Below are positions 46,056-56,659 of a stretch of DNA of 64,000 nt, in pieces. Every line of letters begins with the position of its first letter. Positions within the stretch are counted from its first letter, which is position 1. The translations under genes and the position numbers were made by a program. Where the stretch lies: assembly GCA_949987705.1 (NCBI GenBank), contig OX465282.1, positions 86,850,070 through 86,914,069 of the forward strand, written 5' to 3'. The notes under the pieces were generated by a model. It made no database searches, had not been told where the DNA came from, and saw nothing but the letters and a program-made list of their open reading frames with translations. Origin of the DNA: Thereva unica. Its lineage: Eukaryota; Arthropoda; Insecta; Diptera; Therevidae.

Positions 46056-46222
46056 CTTAATAGCATTAAATTCAGTGGAATAAATTTATAGAAAGTTTTG
46101 GAGACAGCTTATTCATTAATTCTATTACTAGACATTTGTTGAATAATCTTATTTATGGCGTTTTATAAAATTTAACTTGTTTCGGGTTAATACTTATTGA
46201 AATTTTTTTCCTTACAGAAATC

Positions 46223-47239
46223 ATGACATCCACAAGCGTCCTCCTGAATAATCCATCAAAAAGCGGCTACAATTTCGAGATAACATCCAACGTAGAAGAA
46301 GATCTTGGGCTTTCGGAAGCAGTTATAAAGGTAGCTGAAAAGGAGCTACGCGAAAATAAAAACGCCAGAGAGCAATGTTTGAAACAATTCAGAGAGTGGA
46401 TACAGAAGAACGAGGATATCGGTTACTGCCGCCTGGATGACCGATTCCTTCTTCGTTTTCTACGGGTCCGAAAGTTCAGTGTACCAATGGCGCAACAAAG
46501 TCTACTCAAGTACTTAAACATAAGAACAATCTTCAGAGATAACACTACGAATCTTGATTTCTTGAGCCCTGTGCAGAACGAGATCATCAACAACGGTTAT
46601 ATTTTCGCTTCTCCAGTTCGCGATAAATTTGGACGGCGAGTGATAATTTTCTCGCCGAAATTTCTGGACACCAGTTTTCCGTACTATGAGCAGGGCAGAG
46701 CCCATTTCATAACATATGAAACGCTTCTGGATGATCCGGAGAATCAAGTATTAGGACTGGTGCATGTTGGTGATTTCGCTGAAACCAAGGCAGCTCACAT
46801 CACCAACTGGAATCCGAGTGAATTTACAAGATTGCTGAAGTGGGGGGAACAGTCTGTGCCGATGCGATTGAAAGGTATTCACTTGGTGCATGTCCCAGCT
46901 GCTATTAAGTGGGTGTTGGACATTATTAAGAAGAGCGTCACTCCAAAAATGAAGGATCGATTTTTCGCATATGTCACAATGGAGGATCTACACAAAAATG
47001 TCGATCCATCAGTGCTTCCACAAGAAATGGGTGGAGATATCCCGATGAAGGATATGATCGAGTTATGGAAGCGTGAATTGCAGGCGAAACGTGATGTCGT
47101 TCTAGCTCTGGACAGGATGCAGCTATTCAGTTCCAGAGGTATATTAAGCAGTCGAGATAAAAATAATAATGGTCAAAACAACACCTCTTCCATTGACACT
47201 TCGCTGGCTGGAAGTTTCAGGAAATTAGAGTTTGATTAA
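46223..47239 (+). CDS. CRAL-TRIO (Sec14-like) lipid-transfer protein, 338 aa
   Basis: The frame is intact and encodes a CRAL-TRIO protein of the retinaldehyde-binding / alpha-tocopherol-transfer / clavesin group, which carries hydrophobic ligands or phosphoinositides in the cytosol. The N-terminal helical CRAL-TRIO-N region spans about residues 49-100 (RLDDRFLLRFLRVRKFSV). The lipid-binding domain spans about 118-285, with GRRVIIFSPKFLD, KGIHLVHVPAAIKWVLDIIK and the hallmark LPQEMGGD (265-272). The tail (from about 300) is Ser/Asn-rich and probably disordered. There is no signal peptide. CCTTACAG at 46210-46217 is a 3' splice site five bases before the ATG, so the 5' UTR is spliced from an upstream exon that I cannot place with confidence. 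The CDS has no intron. The gene converges on the PGRP gene (stop codons 219 bp apart). The ligand is not predictable. Confidence 0.9.
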   Translation: MTSTSVLLNNPSKSGYNFEITSNVEEDLGLSEAVIKVAEKELRENKNAREQCLKQFREWIQKNEDIGYCRLDDRFLLRFLRVRKFSVPMAQQSLLKYLNIRTIFRDNTTNLDFLSPVQNEIINNGYIFASPVRDKFGRRVIIFSPKFLDTSFPYYEQGRAHFITYETLLDDPENQVLGLVHVGDFAETKAAHITNWNPSEFTRLLKWGEQSVPMRLKGIHLVHVPAAIKWVLDIIKKSVTPKMKDRFFAYVTMEDLHKNVDPSVLPQEMGGDIPMKDMIELWKRELQAKRDVVLALDRMQLFSSRGILSSRDKNNNGQNNTSSIDTSLAGSFRKLEFD

Positions 47240-47432
47240 GTTTTTATGCTGCACTTTGTAAATATTTAAATTTAAGGTTTTTGTTTATTTTATGCACTAT
47301 TATATGTTATGTTTATTTTTTTAAATATATGTAGTAGTTTATTATTATTATTGAATACTGTAATTTTTAAAATTTTATAGAAAAAAAGGCTTTCTGTTGT
47401 AAGTTTTTGTTTATTTTCAAACATGTTCTCCT

Positions 47433-47442
47433 TTTATTTATT
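47433..47442 (-). terminator. Polyadenylation signal of the PGRP gene
   Basis: On the minus strand AAATAAATAAAA stands about 17 bases after the PGRP stop codon. It contains two overlapping AATAAA hexamers. A further AATAAA lies at 47410-47415. No AATAAA was seen in the plus direction after the CRAL-TRIO stop within 160 bp. Confidence 0.6.
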
Positions 47443-47458
47443 TCCCTTTCTTGGGGTG

Positions 47459-47664
47459 TTATAATACTTTCAGCAACGTATCATACGCACTCCATTCCGA
47501 TATCTTTTTGTGCATTTCTGCACCGTCTATTCGAGATATTGTAAGATTCCGAATTCCATAGACTTGATAGTTATCATGTATTTTTCTGCGTCTTAATGAT
47601 TCGTTTATAAGTGATAAAGCACTTTGAAGCTGCTCATCCGTTGGTGGCTCAAAAGTGTAGTTAC
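47459..47664 (-). CDS. PGRP gene, last coding exon (exon 5, residues 193-260)
   Basis: After the splice acceptor TATCTTTACAG the exon reads NYTFEPPTDEQLQSALSLIN, then YQVYGIRNLTISRIDGAEMH and ends DTLLKVL-stop (TAA 47459-47461). It joins exon 4 in phase 1 (G plus GT, Gly193), rebuilding the conserved PGRP segment GFIGNY. In catalytic PGRPs this region holds the zinc-binding His of a GHR motif and a Cys shortly after it. Here the motif is GIR and the Cys is absent, so the protein should bind rather than cleave peptidoglycan. The intron before it is 8547 bp and full of repeats. Confidence 0.85.
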
Positions 47665-47734
47665 CTGTAAAGATAGAATATAATTTTAATTCAATTCAGT
47701 ATTTTTAATATTTTAATTGTTGTATCGATAATCT

Positions 47735-47903
47735 ATCTTACTAATATTATAAACGCGAAAGTTTGTATGGATGTTTATCTCTTTTTCAGGCAAAAACTAC
47801 TGAATGGATTTTAATGAAACTTTACAATAATATAGCTCTTACATAAGAATAACATATAGACAATAATATATACCTCTATCTCGAATCCGGGTAACTGTAG
47901 TGT
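47735..47903 (+). mobile_element. Helitron 5' terminus
   Basis: TCTATCTTACTAATATTATA followed by AACGCGAAAGTTTGTATGGA is the classic Helitron 5' end. The element is cut 169 bp later by the hAT element at 47904 and may continue past 50148 toward the helicase remnant at 50940. No matching 3' end was identified. Confidence 0.65.
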
Positions 47904-48894
47904 CAGGGGCGGTTCCAGGACTGATTTTCGGAGGGGCCATCGTCCTTTTAATCACACTTTTGGTCTTAAAAATCACAAATGTTTTTTTATCTGGTAGACT
48001 AGAGCTCAGAGATAATCCCTGATGGTATTAATTACTGATGTAATCGATATTAAAGCTTGCTTTACAACATAGAGAAAATGATTTTATGCTATTTTCATAA
48101 CATATCGTTTAAAAGTTATTTTTAAAAAATAAAACTAATAACGTATAATATTATAATTTATTTTAATATAAGGAGGTGCACCGACCGCTAGATGAAGACC
48201 CGACCTAAGCGGAAATATGGTACCCTATTATTAACCGGTTAAGCCGGCAGGATGCCTTATTAGGGCTACCTGTACGACGGCTCACCCGTCTCTATCAGCA
48301 AAATTTTTTTTTTTATCGAGTTAAAAAGAATCCCCTACAAACGATCAGAAAGACTACGCCTTTATTATTACAATCAATAAATCCTTCATAGTCTGAGCGA
48401 CAAATCAAAAAGTGGAGGTCATTTTTAAAAAGAATCCAAGTTTCAGGAGAGGTAGGATTTGCAAGGCCAATAATAAATATCTACGTCTGCCTTTCGAAAA
48501 CTTATTCTACCATCAGATCACACTGAAAATCTAACAGAATAGTCGGAAAAAATATATCCTTGATAGACTACAAACTTTTTTTATCATTGCGATTGTAGAA
48601 AGAGCTCTATTTAAATATCCATTGTTTCCTAAGTGAACAAGGGCACCCAAATGCAGCACCGTTTAAAAGTAAAAAAATCTTCGACTCTGCCTCTCTACAT
48701 ATCCTTCAGTCGGGGATATTGTTTCTGTCTCTGTATCCTATTTTCTCAAATCCCAATCCAGAACTCCAAAAAACTTTGCATAATTTTTTTTCTTGTTGTT
48801 GTTTTCGCCTACCCGTTTCCAATTTCTCAAAATTCTCCATCAGTTTTTATAGAGGCTACAGGGTGTGTTTTCAGTAAAGATATAGGCTTCGATT

Positions 48895-49189
48895 CCCAGA
48901 TCCGACGGGAGGGAAGTGAGTGAGGATTTGACACTTTGCGATTCTCAAATCCGCAGTCCCGGATTGGTTTAAATCGAAAATTCGGAGTGAAGACTCACGC
49001 GATAATGAAATATACGATGTCGGATTATCTTAGGCGCATTTGTCGTTCAAATCCGCAGAAAATTTGTTGCGGATCACACTTTTACAGCGCGGAAAATGTC
49101 AAAAAGAAATTCGGGATTGCGGATTTGAGAATCGCAAAGTGTCAAATCCGCAACTCACTTCCCTCCCGTCGGATCTGGGAATCGAGGCC
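48895..49189. mobile_element. MITE with about 75-bp arms, ATA borders, inside the hAT element
   Basis: GGCTTCGATTCCCAGATCCG at the left is inverted at the right (CGGATCTGGGAATCGAGGCC), and the arms continue with ACGGGAGGGAAGTGAGT and TTTGACACTTTGCGATTCTC. ATA lies at both borders (48892-48894, 49190-49192), possibly a 3-bp duplication. It is non-coding. Confidence 0.75.
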
Positions 49190-49589
49190 ATAGCTTGCCG
49201 TTACAGTACGATCAAGATATTTTTAGGAAAACCTAGATATTTAGATAAAGCTCTGTGAGGTCTTACAATTGGAATGATAAACAAATGTTCATTTGCTTTG
49301 CCTCGGCTACCGGTTGAAGTTTGTGGTCTAATCCAGCATAGTCAGTATGCGATAGTCAGTACCGAATCGGATCTGATAGGAGTATCCGCCTGAAATATGG
49401 CCGCAATAGTACTGAATCTTCCAGTCAACATAGCAATTGTTTTTGTACAGACAGACATTCCAATTATAATTTATATAGAAAGATCGATAACCATATGAAT
49501 TTAGAAAAACACAATTATATTTTGAAATCACAGACAGATACGCCTTTTACATTTATATAGATACGTTGGAATGATGAGGAAATAGTATT

Positions 49590-49880
49590 CTAGTTGTTGT
49601 TCGTTTGATAACCATAACGAGTGGGTTGTAAAGAAAAAGTTAATCCGCCATTTTGTGTTGATCGCCATTATGAATATGAATTTGGAATGACACCAAATAG
49701 GTAATTGTACTGTATTTATCATCCCCTTTCATTTGATACCCATGTCGGGCGTTGGGGGGCGCAATTGCGAAATTCGGCCGCCATCTTGGAACCTCCATCT
49801 TGATTTTTTTACAAGATGGTCAGATTGCATTGTCCCGCGACATTCATGCATATATACAGACGAAGCTAACATAAAGGATA
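49590..49880 (+). repeat. Dispersed repeat family C (copy 3)
   Basis: GAGTGGGTTGTAAAGAAA, CCGCCATTTTGTG, CTTTCATTTGATACCCATGT, GGCCGCCATCTTGGAACC and GGTCAGATTGCATTGTC match 11780-12060 in the same order and spacing. Only one of the two 5' units is present. Confidence 0.7.
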
Positions 49881-50939
49881 TACAAATAGCCTAAAACATG
49901 TTCGCGAAATTTCTGAATCTTCCAGTGAACGTCCCATCCCAACCGAAATAGCCGTTTTCGAAATTAGCCCGAACAAACAGACAGACAAACATTTAAAAAA
50001 TGCGTGATTTTGGTTTAATATGATGTAAATAACCATATGAACTTAGAAATCACAGACAGACACTCCAATTATATTTATTATTTTCTATTCTCGGGGGAGG
50101 GGGCCATGGCCCCCATGGCCCCCCCTTGAAACCGCCGTTGTGTAGTGTACTGATATAGCAAAACCCGAAACTTTTGTATGGGAGGTACTCTTCAAATTAC
50201 TACTAAAGAGCTCAGCTCCATTTTGTTTAGGCTTTTTCCGAAAAAAAAAACGACTCCCAACGTTTCAGATCGATCGGAGGTGATTTACAGATAGTCGTCG
50301 TACAATTTTGTTAAAAAAAAGCAGCTTTTTCGCGAAAGACGCGGTTCTCTGAACTTGGATTGAAGTAACTTCGGCTGCATGTGGCTGATTTTAGCAATGT
50401 ATGGCTTAAATAAAAAGTCTCGAAACCAAAAAGACGCCAAATTCGATAATTGGATGCTAATCACTTTTTGAGCTGTGGTACCTGGAAATTTACATAGATT
50501 CCAAGGTGCTTGATCTTTCAACATAATAATTTTACAAGGGACATTTTTTGTATCATATTTAATCTCACTTAACTACTCTTTATCATGCCGTTAAATATTT
50601 GAAAAATTCTATGTTGCCTATTGAACGTATTAACCATCTTAATTCATATTGTGAAGTGTGATATACGCAGACGCAACTATGATAATAATTCTGACGAAGT
50701 TTTCAATGAAGTTTTAATACTGATCGAGGACTAATACCCAGGACACGTGGCGTAAACCCATACAAAAGGTATGGAAATAAAATGCAGTCTACGTCATTCT
50801 GACGTCATTATCAAGATTAAGAGTGCTGGTGTGTCCTGGGTATTATGAATCAACAATCAAGTTCAAAATCGACAAGAGGCAGAAATGCTGTGCAAGACAG
50901 AGACTTGGTGCGACTTTTCGTGGAAACTCAAACAACACA

Positions 50940-51622
50940 ATTAGTTGTTGATAAAAAAATTTAACAAATCCTGCCACGTATAGCCAAAGTAAATAGCGGG
51001 ATTTTTTTCTATATGCTCCAGGCGGTACAGGCAAAACATTTCTTATCAATTTGATATTGACGTCGAGTCGAATGTAGAATGAAATTACACTTGCAGTGAC
51101 ATCAACGGGAATTGCATCAAGGCTACATGACGGTGGATATTTAGTGAATTCAGCATCCAAGTTCCTAATTGAATTTGAGCCAGATAGAAACACCTACATG
51201 TAGCATCAGTAAAAACTACCGTATTGCAACATCCGTGCAAAATTATTATTTTGGGGCGAATGCACCATGGCCTATAAAAAATCGTTTGTAGTGCATGACA
51301 GGACTTGACGAGATTTCCGAGGAAAAACCAATCCATAGTAGGCGCTCTGACACCTCTTGCAGAGGATTTTCGCTCAACTTTGCCTGTTATACTTCGATCA
51401 AACCGTTCAAGGTCTGCAAATGAGCTGAACGGATGCATGCTTGAAAACATCATATGGTACACTTTTGAAAAAAAACAACTTTTGGACGTTTCAAATGGCG
51501 AAATTTCAATGGATAGCATCGATATTATTCGGAATCAAAAATACGAAAAAATGTCCTTAATGACAATTTCACGCACTTTAAAATTTGGTGTATGGATAAA
51601 ATTCAAGCGACGTGCATTGTAA
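50940..51622 (+). pseudogene. Helitron Pif1-type helicase relic
   Basis: The plus strand reads FFLYAPGGTGKTFLINLILT with an intact Walker A (GGTGKT, about 51026), then after a stop NEITLAVTSTGIASRLHDGG and FLIEFEPDRN. After frameshifts come AKIIILG (degraded Walker B region) and, from 51305, VGALTPLAEDFRSTLPVILR and ELNGCMLENIIW, matching the GDFRQ-x-LPVI motif and following segment of Helitron helicases. The Asp/Gln of that motif read E and S here. Stops and shifts make it dead. The Rep nuclease was not found. The minus-strand frames over this stretch are shadows. Confidence 0.75.
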
Positions 51623-52493
51623 TTTCGTCTTCGAAATTCGTTTACGGGCAAAAGTACTCCCTCATAGCATCTGACCACGACAAGAGTGGCAGTGAAACCG
51701 CTGAATTGTGATTGGCGATATAAATGAGCAAGTGATTTGGGTTTTTAAACGAATGGAGTTACGTTTTTCTTTACGAATGTACTTTCGTGGTGTGATTTGA
51801 GACTCCCACTGCCCATCGATTTTGAGATTCCCAATTGCTTTGGCGCACGCCATACTATCGGCTTATATGTATGGTTCAAATGTTCGCAATATATCTTAAT
51901 GAAATTTTAACCATGTACTATTTACATTAACAGAAAGAACATAGGCTATTATGTTACTTTCTTCAGTCACTCCTAGGTGGCACTGTCATGAAAGAGCTTC
52001 GTTGAACATCATTGCAGAGCTTCGAAATTTTGCATAAAGGTTCATTACGGGTCTCCCATGATGTTCCTCGAAGCCCGGTTTTGCAAAATTCAAAATGGTC
52101 GCTGAAATATGACCGAAATTCAAAATGGCCGCGGAAATATGGCTGAATTTCATGATGATGACATCAAATTGCACTGAAGAGATAGGTATTGTCTCGTAAC
52201 AGCAAGATTATGATTTTATTCTGTTTGGGGTATTAGTATATTCATTAGTTTTGAACCTCGTGAGCGTTGTGCTACTTTTGTTATAAACAATTAAAGTTGT
52301 TTTAGTGAAAACGAGAAAAAACAGATTTTTGAAGTGATACTTCTTTAGGCGAGTTTTGAAAAATATTATGAGAGTGAATTTTGACGAATTCGCAACGCAA
52401 CGCAACGGAGGATATGGGCGAAGGGGTAGAGGCAATGGAGAGCAAGCATTTCAACTTCCATTCTTCATGCGCACTGGGATTATCATTATTATG

Positions 52494-53119
52494 CACGGTA
52501 TACAGAAAACAAAGGTAATGTAAAAGCGACGGCAGCTTCGAATACCGTAAAAAATGGGCACCTGGTGACGTCAGCCGTAATGCTGAAACAACAACAACAG
52601 TTTCGATTTTATATGGGAAGTGTCCCCCACGTGACATCAGCACTAAAATACCGTATACGGTATACAGTCTTTTACCAAAGATTACCCACAAAGATACGAC
52701 ACTCTCAAAATTTCCCATAAGCTCCCTTGCGAGTGAATATATCAATCGACAAGGTGCAAGCGAGACAAAATTCAATTTAAAAACAAAAAAAAAATCGAAG
52801 AAAGAAAGGGTAAATAAATAAATGTTATTTCACGAAGTGCGAAAGAGACGCACTGATTTCTCTTCTCCGCAATTTTTTGTGCCGTCTGGACTTTTATTTT
52901 GCTTGTGTGAATTCATGTACCATCTTCTTGTACTTCCAGCTCTGCATGTGTTTGTGTAGTTTGCCGTTGCTCCGCCATCTCTCCATTCCGGAGCGTGTAT
53001 ATGAATAGACAGAAGATCATAGATTTTTACTTTCCTTTTTCTTCGCACAGAAAGGATTACAGTGTCGTATCTTTCTGAGTTATCTTTGCTTTTACATTAC
53101 CTTGTTTCTGAATACCGTG
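52494..53119. mobile_element. Mutator-like MITE, copy 2 (626 bp)
   Basis: The ends CACGGTATACAGAA and CTGAATACCGTG and the subterminal GGTAATGTAAAAG match the element at 19122. The left flank is ATTATTATG. The right flank, once the later MITE at 53127-53410 is removed, reads ATTACTATG, so the 9-bp duplication is kept with one change. The interior also holds TGACGTCAGC and an inner copy of CGGTATACAGTC. The 72-codon minus frame is unremarkable. Confidence 0.75.
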
Positions 53120-53126
53120 ATTACTA

Positions 53127-53410
53127 ATGAACATCAAGCTAGCGGCGAAGCAAGCGGCGGTTGCACTGAAAAGGGCCGTGACTTTGTAATTAAGCTCAAA
53201 AACGCTGGCTGGAAAATTTTAATCCTATTTCCTTCAGAACCATGGAACTATCCTGAAATTTTTACACAATCTTCCTCACACATATAGATACATAAAACAA
53301 ATAATTTAAATGAGGGACATTAGCTTTTTATTTTTAAATAGAGTTGAGTTTTAACTTCGCCGCTTTTCAGTGCAACCGCCGCTAGCTTCGCCGCTAGCTT
53401 GACGTTTCAT
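53127..53410. mobile_element. MITE with perfect 8-bp duplication GATTACTA
   Basis: The left arm CAAGCTAGCGGCGAAGC, AGCGGCGGTTGCACTGAAAA is inverted at the right. GATTACTA stands at both sides (53119-53126, 53411-53418). Eight bases points to hAT or P-type mobility. It is inserted across the last base of the Mutator-like MITE and its target duplication. Confidence 0.8.
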
Positions 53411-53648
53411 GATTACTATGGGCATATGAAAACTCGCAGTCGATGCCGGTTCACTATGTCGATGGGTGAGGGGGTTTTTATGCTGAGGCTATGGAGGGAA
53501 ATAAATTTCATGTTCGAGTCATCAGCTAAGCGTACGTTTTTCGTGGGCATAGGAAGATTCGTAGTGTTTATTGTGTGCTGTTTGTGGGTGAGGGGTTTTA
53601 CTGGATGGAAGGCAATTTCTCTAACTCGTAGTGTAATATCATAGACTC

Positions 53649-54261
53649 GCCAAGTTTTTAACTTGTAAAAAGTGGCAAAATATTGTATTTTAACATTTTT
53701 TACTGCACGTGCATTACCGGTGATAAGTTGGTTAGTGATCCGAGTGAATAAATTGAATGAAATTGATAAGGTGACCAGTTTTGTTTGCATTCATGGTGGT
53801 TTTTTCGTGTTAATTTAGGGAAAAAATGTTGGATTTATGTGGTAATGAAATTAAAAGTGAATTTAAAATGGTTAAAAATTATTACGGAATAGTTATTAAA
53901 ACATAAGTGCAAGTACCACCACACAACATGAATAACAAAAATTTTGAAATTTTTCCTACACATTTTTCTGCTTAAATATTTTCAAAAATTATTCGTTAAC
54001 AAGCTTTAATCACTTTAAATTCACTTTTAACTCAATAACCACACAAATTCAACATTTTTGCCCTAAAATAACTCGACAAAACCACAGCGAATGTAAACAA
54101 AATTGGTCACCTTCACAATTAAACCATTAAAACATATTGGTTCACTAAATTTTTTGAAATTGTTTTAATTCAATCACTGAAACACTAATCACTGCAGAAA
54201 AAAGTGATAAAATACAATATTGTACAACTTTTTATTGCAAAAATAAACTTAAAAACTTGGC
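53649..54261. mobile_element. Diverged palindromic element, about 613 bp
   Basis: GCCAAGTTTTTAA at the left is inverted at the right end (TTAAAAACTTGGC). Moving inwards, AATATTGTATTTTA, AAGGTGACCA(G/A)TTTTGTTT, TTTAGGG(A/C)AAAAATGTTG and AAAAGTGAATTTAAA also pair. Mismatches are spread through the arms, so it is older than the palindrome at 40457. It is non-coding. Confidence 0.65.
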
Positions 54262-54320
54262 TCCACTATGTTATTGACACCGACTGCTTCCAGGCCTGTA
54301 GCTACGATGGGTTTGCTGGA

Positions 54321-54509
54321 GGCCCTATCAGAACCTCAAATATGCAGCGTACTGCAAATTTAAGACATGATATGAACATGCAGCACGCTGCTTTGCTTGT
54401 CATTTTACCAGCCTCAGTCAATTGAAATACCTTTGATTGCAGCGTGCTGCATTTTTATCTCATGCCCTAATTTACTGCACGCTGCCAATTTTGTTGTTCT
54501 GATACGGCC
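54321..54509. mobile_element. 189-bp hairpin MITE
   Basis: GGCCCTATCAGAAC...GCAGCGTACTGCAAATT at the left pairs with the right arm AATTTACTGCACGCTGCC...GTTCTGATACGGCC, and GCAGCACGCTGC / GCAGCGTGCTGC occur around the centre. The target duplication is not convincing (TGCTGGA against TGCGGAC). Confidence 0.65.
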
Positions 54510-54690
54510 TGCGGACGATATAGGCGAAGGGGTAGAGGCTATAATGGGCAAGCATTACAACTCCAATCCTTTAGCTATTAAGTTTATTATTATATGGGCA
54601 TATGAAAATTAGTAGACAAAGTCCGTTCACGATGTCCATGGGTGAGGAGGTTTTTACCCAGAGGCTATGGAGGGAAATAAATTACATATT

Positions 54691-56211
54691 ACATAGCTAA
54701 AACCGGCTCTAAACGATGCTATGAGCACTTTCCAACGTTGGACATTTGATGATAGAACGCATTGTGAATCGCTACTCGAACTACGAATGTCCAATGCCAA
54801 GCGTCCAACGATGGTGTTTGGACAGGTTCGGAGTGTTGCCATTCAAACGTTGGAAGCGTTGATGCTGTATTTGCCGATACATTAATGTCCTTAGTATGAA
54901 ACTCTTCATATCATATTTCAATTACCCTAACCCACTCAATTTAATTGAGTAACAACTAAGAGAAGAAGCTAGGGAAGTGAACAGAATTTGGAAGTGACGT
55001 TTATTTCAGTAGTGGCAAAGGAAGTAGAATGAATCTACCCAAGGTCGATGAACCCACAGGTGAGTTACGACAACGCAACGCCTGGAATTCCTCATTGTGA
55101 CAGAGGAGACAGACGATGTCCTTTTGGATTGCCGGAGATTAGCCGAGCAATCACTGTAACCTACAAGCTAAAGGCACGGCTAAGAACAACGAACGTAGAC
55201 TATAATGGTACGATCGTTTGATCTACTGACTAAAGAGGAGGAGAAGCTAAATTCCTCAATCAGAAGCTAAGGCGGAAATGAACAAAAAAGAAGTGAGTTG
55301 GGCTTAGAAGTACCAGTAGTATTATCAGGTAAATAAATGCTGATCCAGCTTTGCGACGCATATTAAGCTTAACATTCATTACGTTTTGGTAGAAAATTAG
55401 CTAGTCTTAAGAGAATTTCATGAGGCATCTTAAGGCCATCTTAAGATAATTGTAATGACCCAATTAGTTGGTGATTTTAGTTAGGATTAGAATACGGTAT
55501 AACCGACAGCCTTGAGCGTGTCGGCATCATAATGCTTGCACCGAAAATAGAAAGAATCCAATAAAATATTTGTGTACAAATTAAAAATTAGTCTTAAAAT
55601 CACGCCAAAGAAGTATAACTTCTAATGCGTGTACATAAGTACACACACTCACTGTTTTTTTTTTCATTTTAGAACCCAGGACAGTCAACTGGACCAATTT
55701 GCATCAAACTTTCAGAAAATATACTTCTTGATGTTATAAAAAGACCCTGAAAAATTGCGGTCAAAATACTGAACCCATTGGCCAAAAATACATTTGTTAA
55801 CTAAAATTTGAAATGCCCGTCATTTTATGCTTTTGAGTCCAAAATGAAATTTTGTTTTTTCCAAATTTTTTCCTATTTTTTAAAACAAATTTTTAACAGC
55901 AGGGGTTGTTTTTATAGGGGTTGTTTTCATAAGGGTTGCAACTAGTAATTCATGATGCAATGATAATTTCTACCGATTAATTGCTTGAATCTACAATTCT
56001 ACAATTATTTTCGAATAGGGTTAGTTTACACACCCCTAAAAAATAAAAAGCAGCTCTCGGCTCACTGATAACTTTGAAATAGAGAGTAAGCAGAACTCAA
56101 ATCCAAATTTTGGTGCAAATTGGTGCTGTTTGGCAGAATAGCCAGGTATGGCCGTTTTTTTCGTGCATTGACTGAACTAATAACGGTCTCTAGAAAATAT
56201 CCAAACCTTAC
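54691..56211. other. PGRP intron 4, repeat-poor part, no gene seen
   Basis: CCAACGTTGG and CAAACGTTGGAAGCGTTG words lie around 54730-54860. The rest has short frames without domains. It forms the upstream 1.5 kb of the 8.5-kb intron. Confidence 0.4.
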
Positions 56212-56359
56212 CAATAAATCCAATGACTAAAGATGATTGCCTCGGAATAAACGGAAGTCCACTCTGGTGCTCCCATCCCCGAATCTCATAAGTCTGACCG
56301 TCACCACCAATTAAGAAATTATACGGGATTTCTTCTTCTGCATTTAAAACTGACGATTT
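56212..56359 (-). CDS. PGRP gene, coding exon 4 (residues 144-193)
   Basis: The exon is 148 bp, begins after CGTCTTTTTAG and ends at the donor G/GTAAGG. It encodes KSSVLNAEEE, then IPYNFLIGGDGQTYEIRGW, the most conserved PGRP block, and SLVIGFI. The Tyr of YNFL (residue 156), a usual active-site residue, is kept, but the His that normally follows the RGW block (usual GAH) is replaced (GLPF). Intron 3 upstream is only 55 bp. Confidence 0.88.
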
Positions 56360-56414
56360 CTAAAAAGACGATAAATTGTTGATCAGATATTGGCAATAAA
56401 TTAATTTGAAAAAC

Positions 56415-56599
56415 CTGCATGGACCACAGCAAAGCCAAGCATTCTTCAGAATTTTCACATCTGCAACCGCCAGTATGAAGCATCAGGACATGAAGAGCAC
56501 TCGACGTGTTAAAAAGTTCACCTAAGGATAAGTTGCCAAGCTTATTCCATACTTCCCGATTGACCAGATCCAAAGCAAAGTTGACTTGTGTCAACGATC
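56415..56599 (-). CDS. PGRP gene, coding exon 3 (residues 82-143)
   Basis: The exon is 185 bp, begins after TTTATTGATAG (phase 1 from exon 2, giving Arg82) and ends CCATGCAG/GTTTTT (phase 0). It encodes the juxtamembrane stalk and the start of the PGRP domain: VLMLHTGGCRCENSEECLAL, matching the family pattern HT...C.....C. The first zinc-ligand His (residue 123) is retained and the Cys pair could form the family's usual disulfide. Intron 2 upstream is 60 bp. Confidence 0.85.
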
Positions 56600-56659
56600 C
56601 TATCAATAAAAAATATGTTGTTGTAAATATGATTATTAAGCAACAACTGAACTTAGTAC

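Larger units (their letters stand above)
47904..50140. mobile_element. hAT-superfamily element, second lineage, exact 8-bp duplication
   Basis: The left end CAGGGGCGGTTCCAGG and right end inverse CAACGGCGGTTTCAAG are flanked by identical TGTAGTGT (47896-47903, 50141-50148). The 2237-bp interior has no transposase frame but contains a hairpin MITE (48895) and a family C repeat (49590). A related segment (CTGAATCTTCCAGT, ATAACCATATGAA, CACAGACAGA) occurs twice, near 49410-49540 and 49910-50060. It lies in PGRP intron 4. Confidence 0.85.
52405..54690 (+). repeat. Dispersed repeat family R: two copies (52405-52493 + 53419-53520; 54515-54690)
   Basis: GGCGAAGGGGTAGAGGC...GCAAGCATT opens both copies, and ATGGGCATATGAAAA...GTTCAC...ATGGGTGAGG...GAGGCTATGGAGGGAAATAA closes both. 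Copy 1 is interrupted after ATTATTATG by a Mutator-like MITE and another MITE. Copy 2 is intact and shows the uninterrupted junction (TATTATATGGGCATATG). The family type is unknown. Confidence 0.65.

Noticed and set aside
50843..51519. Minus-strand frames of 116 and 144 codons
   Set aside because: The plus strand of the same bases encodes recognisable Helitron helicase motifs; the minus frames show no domain.
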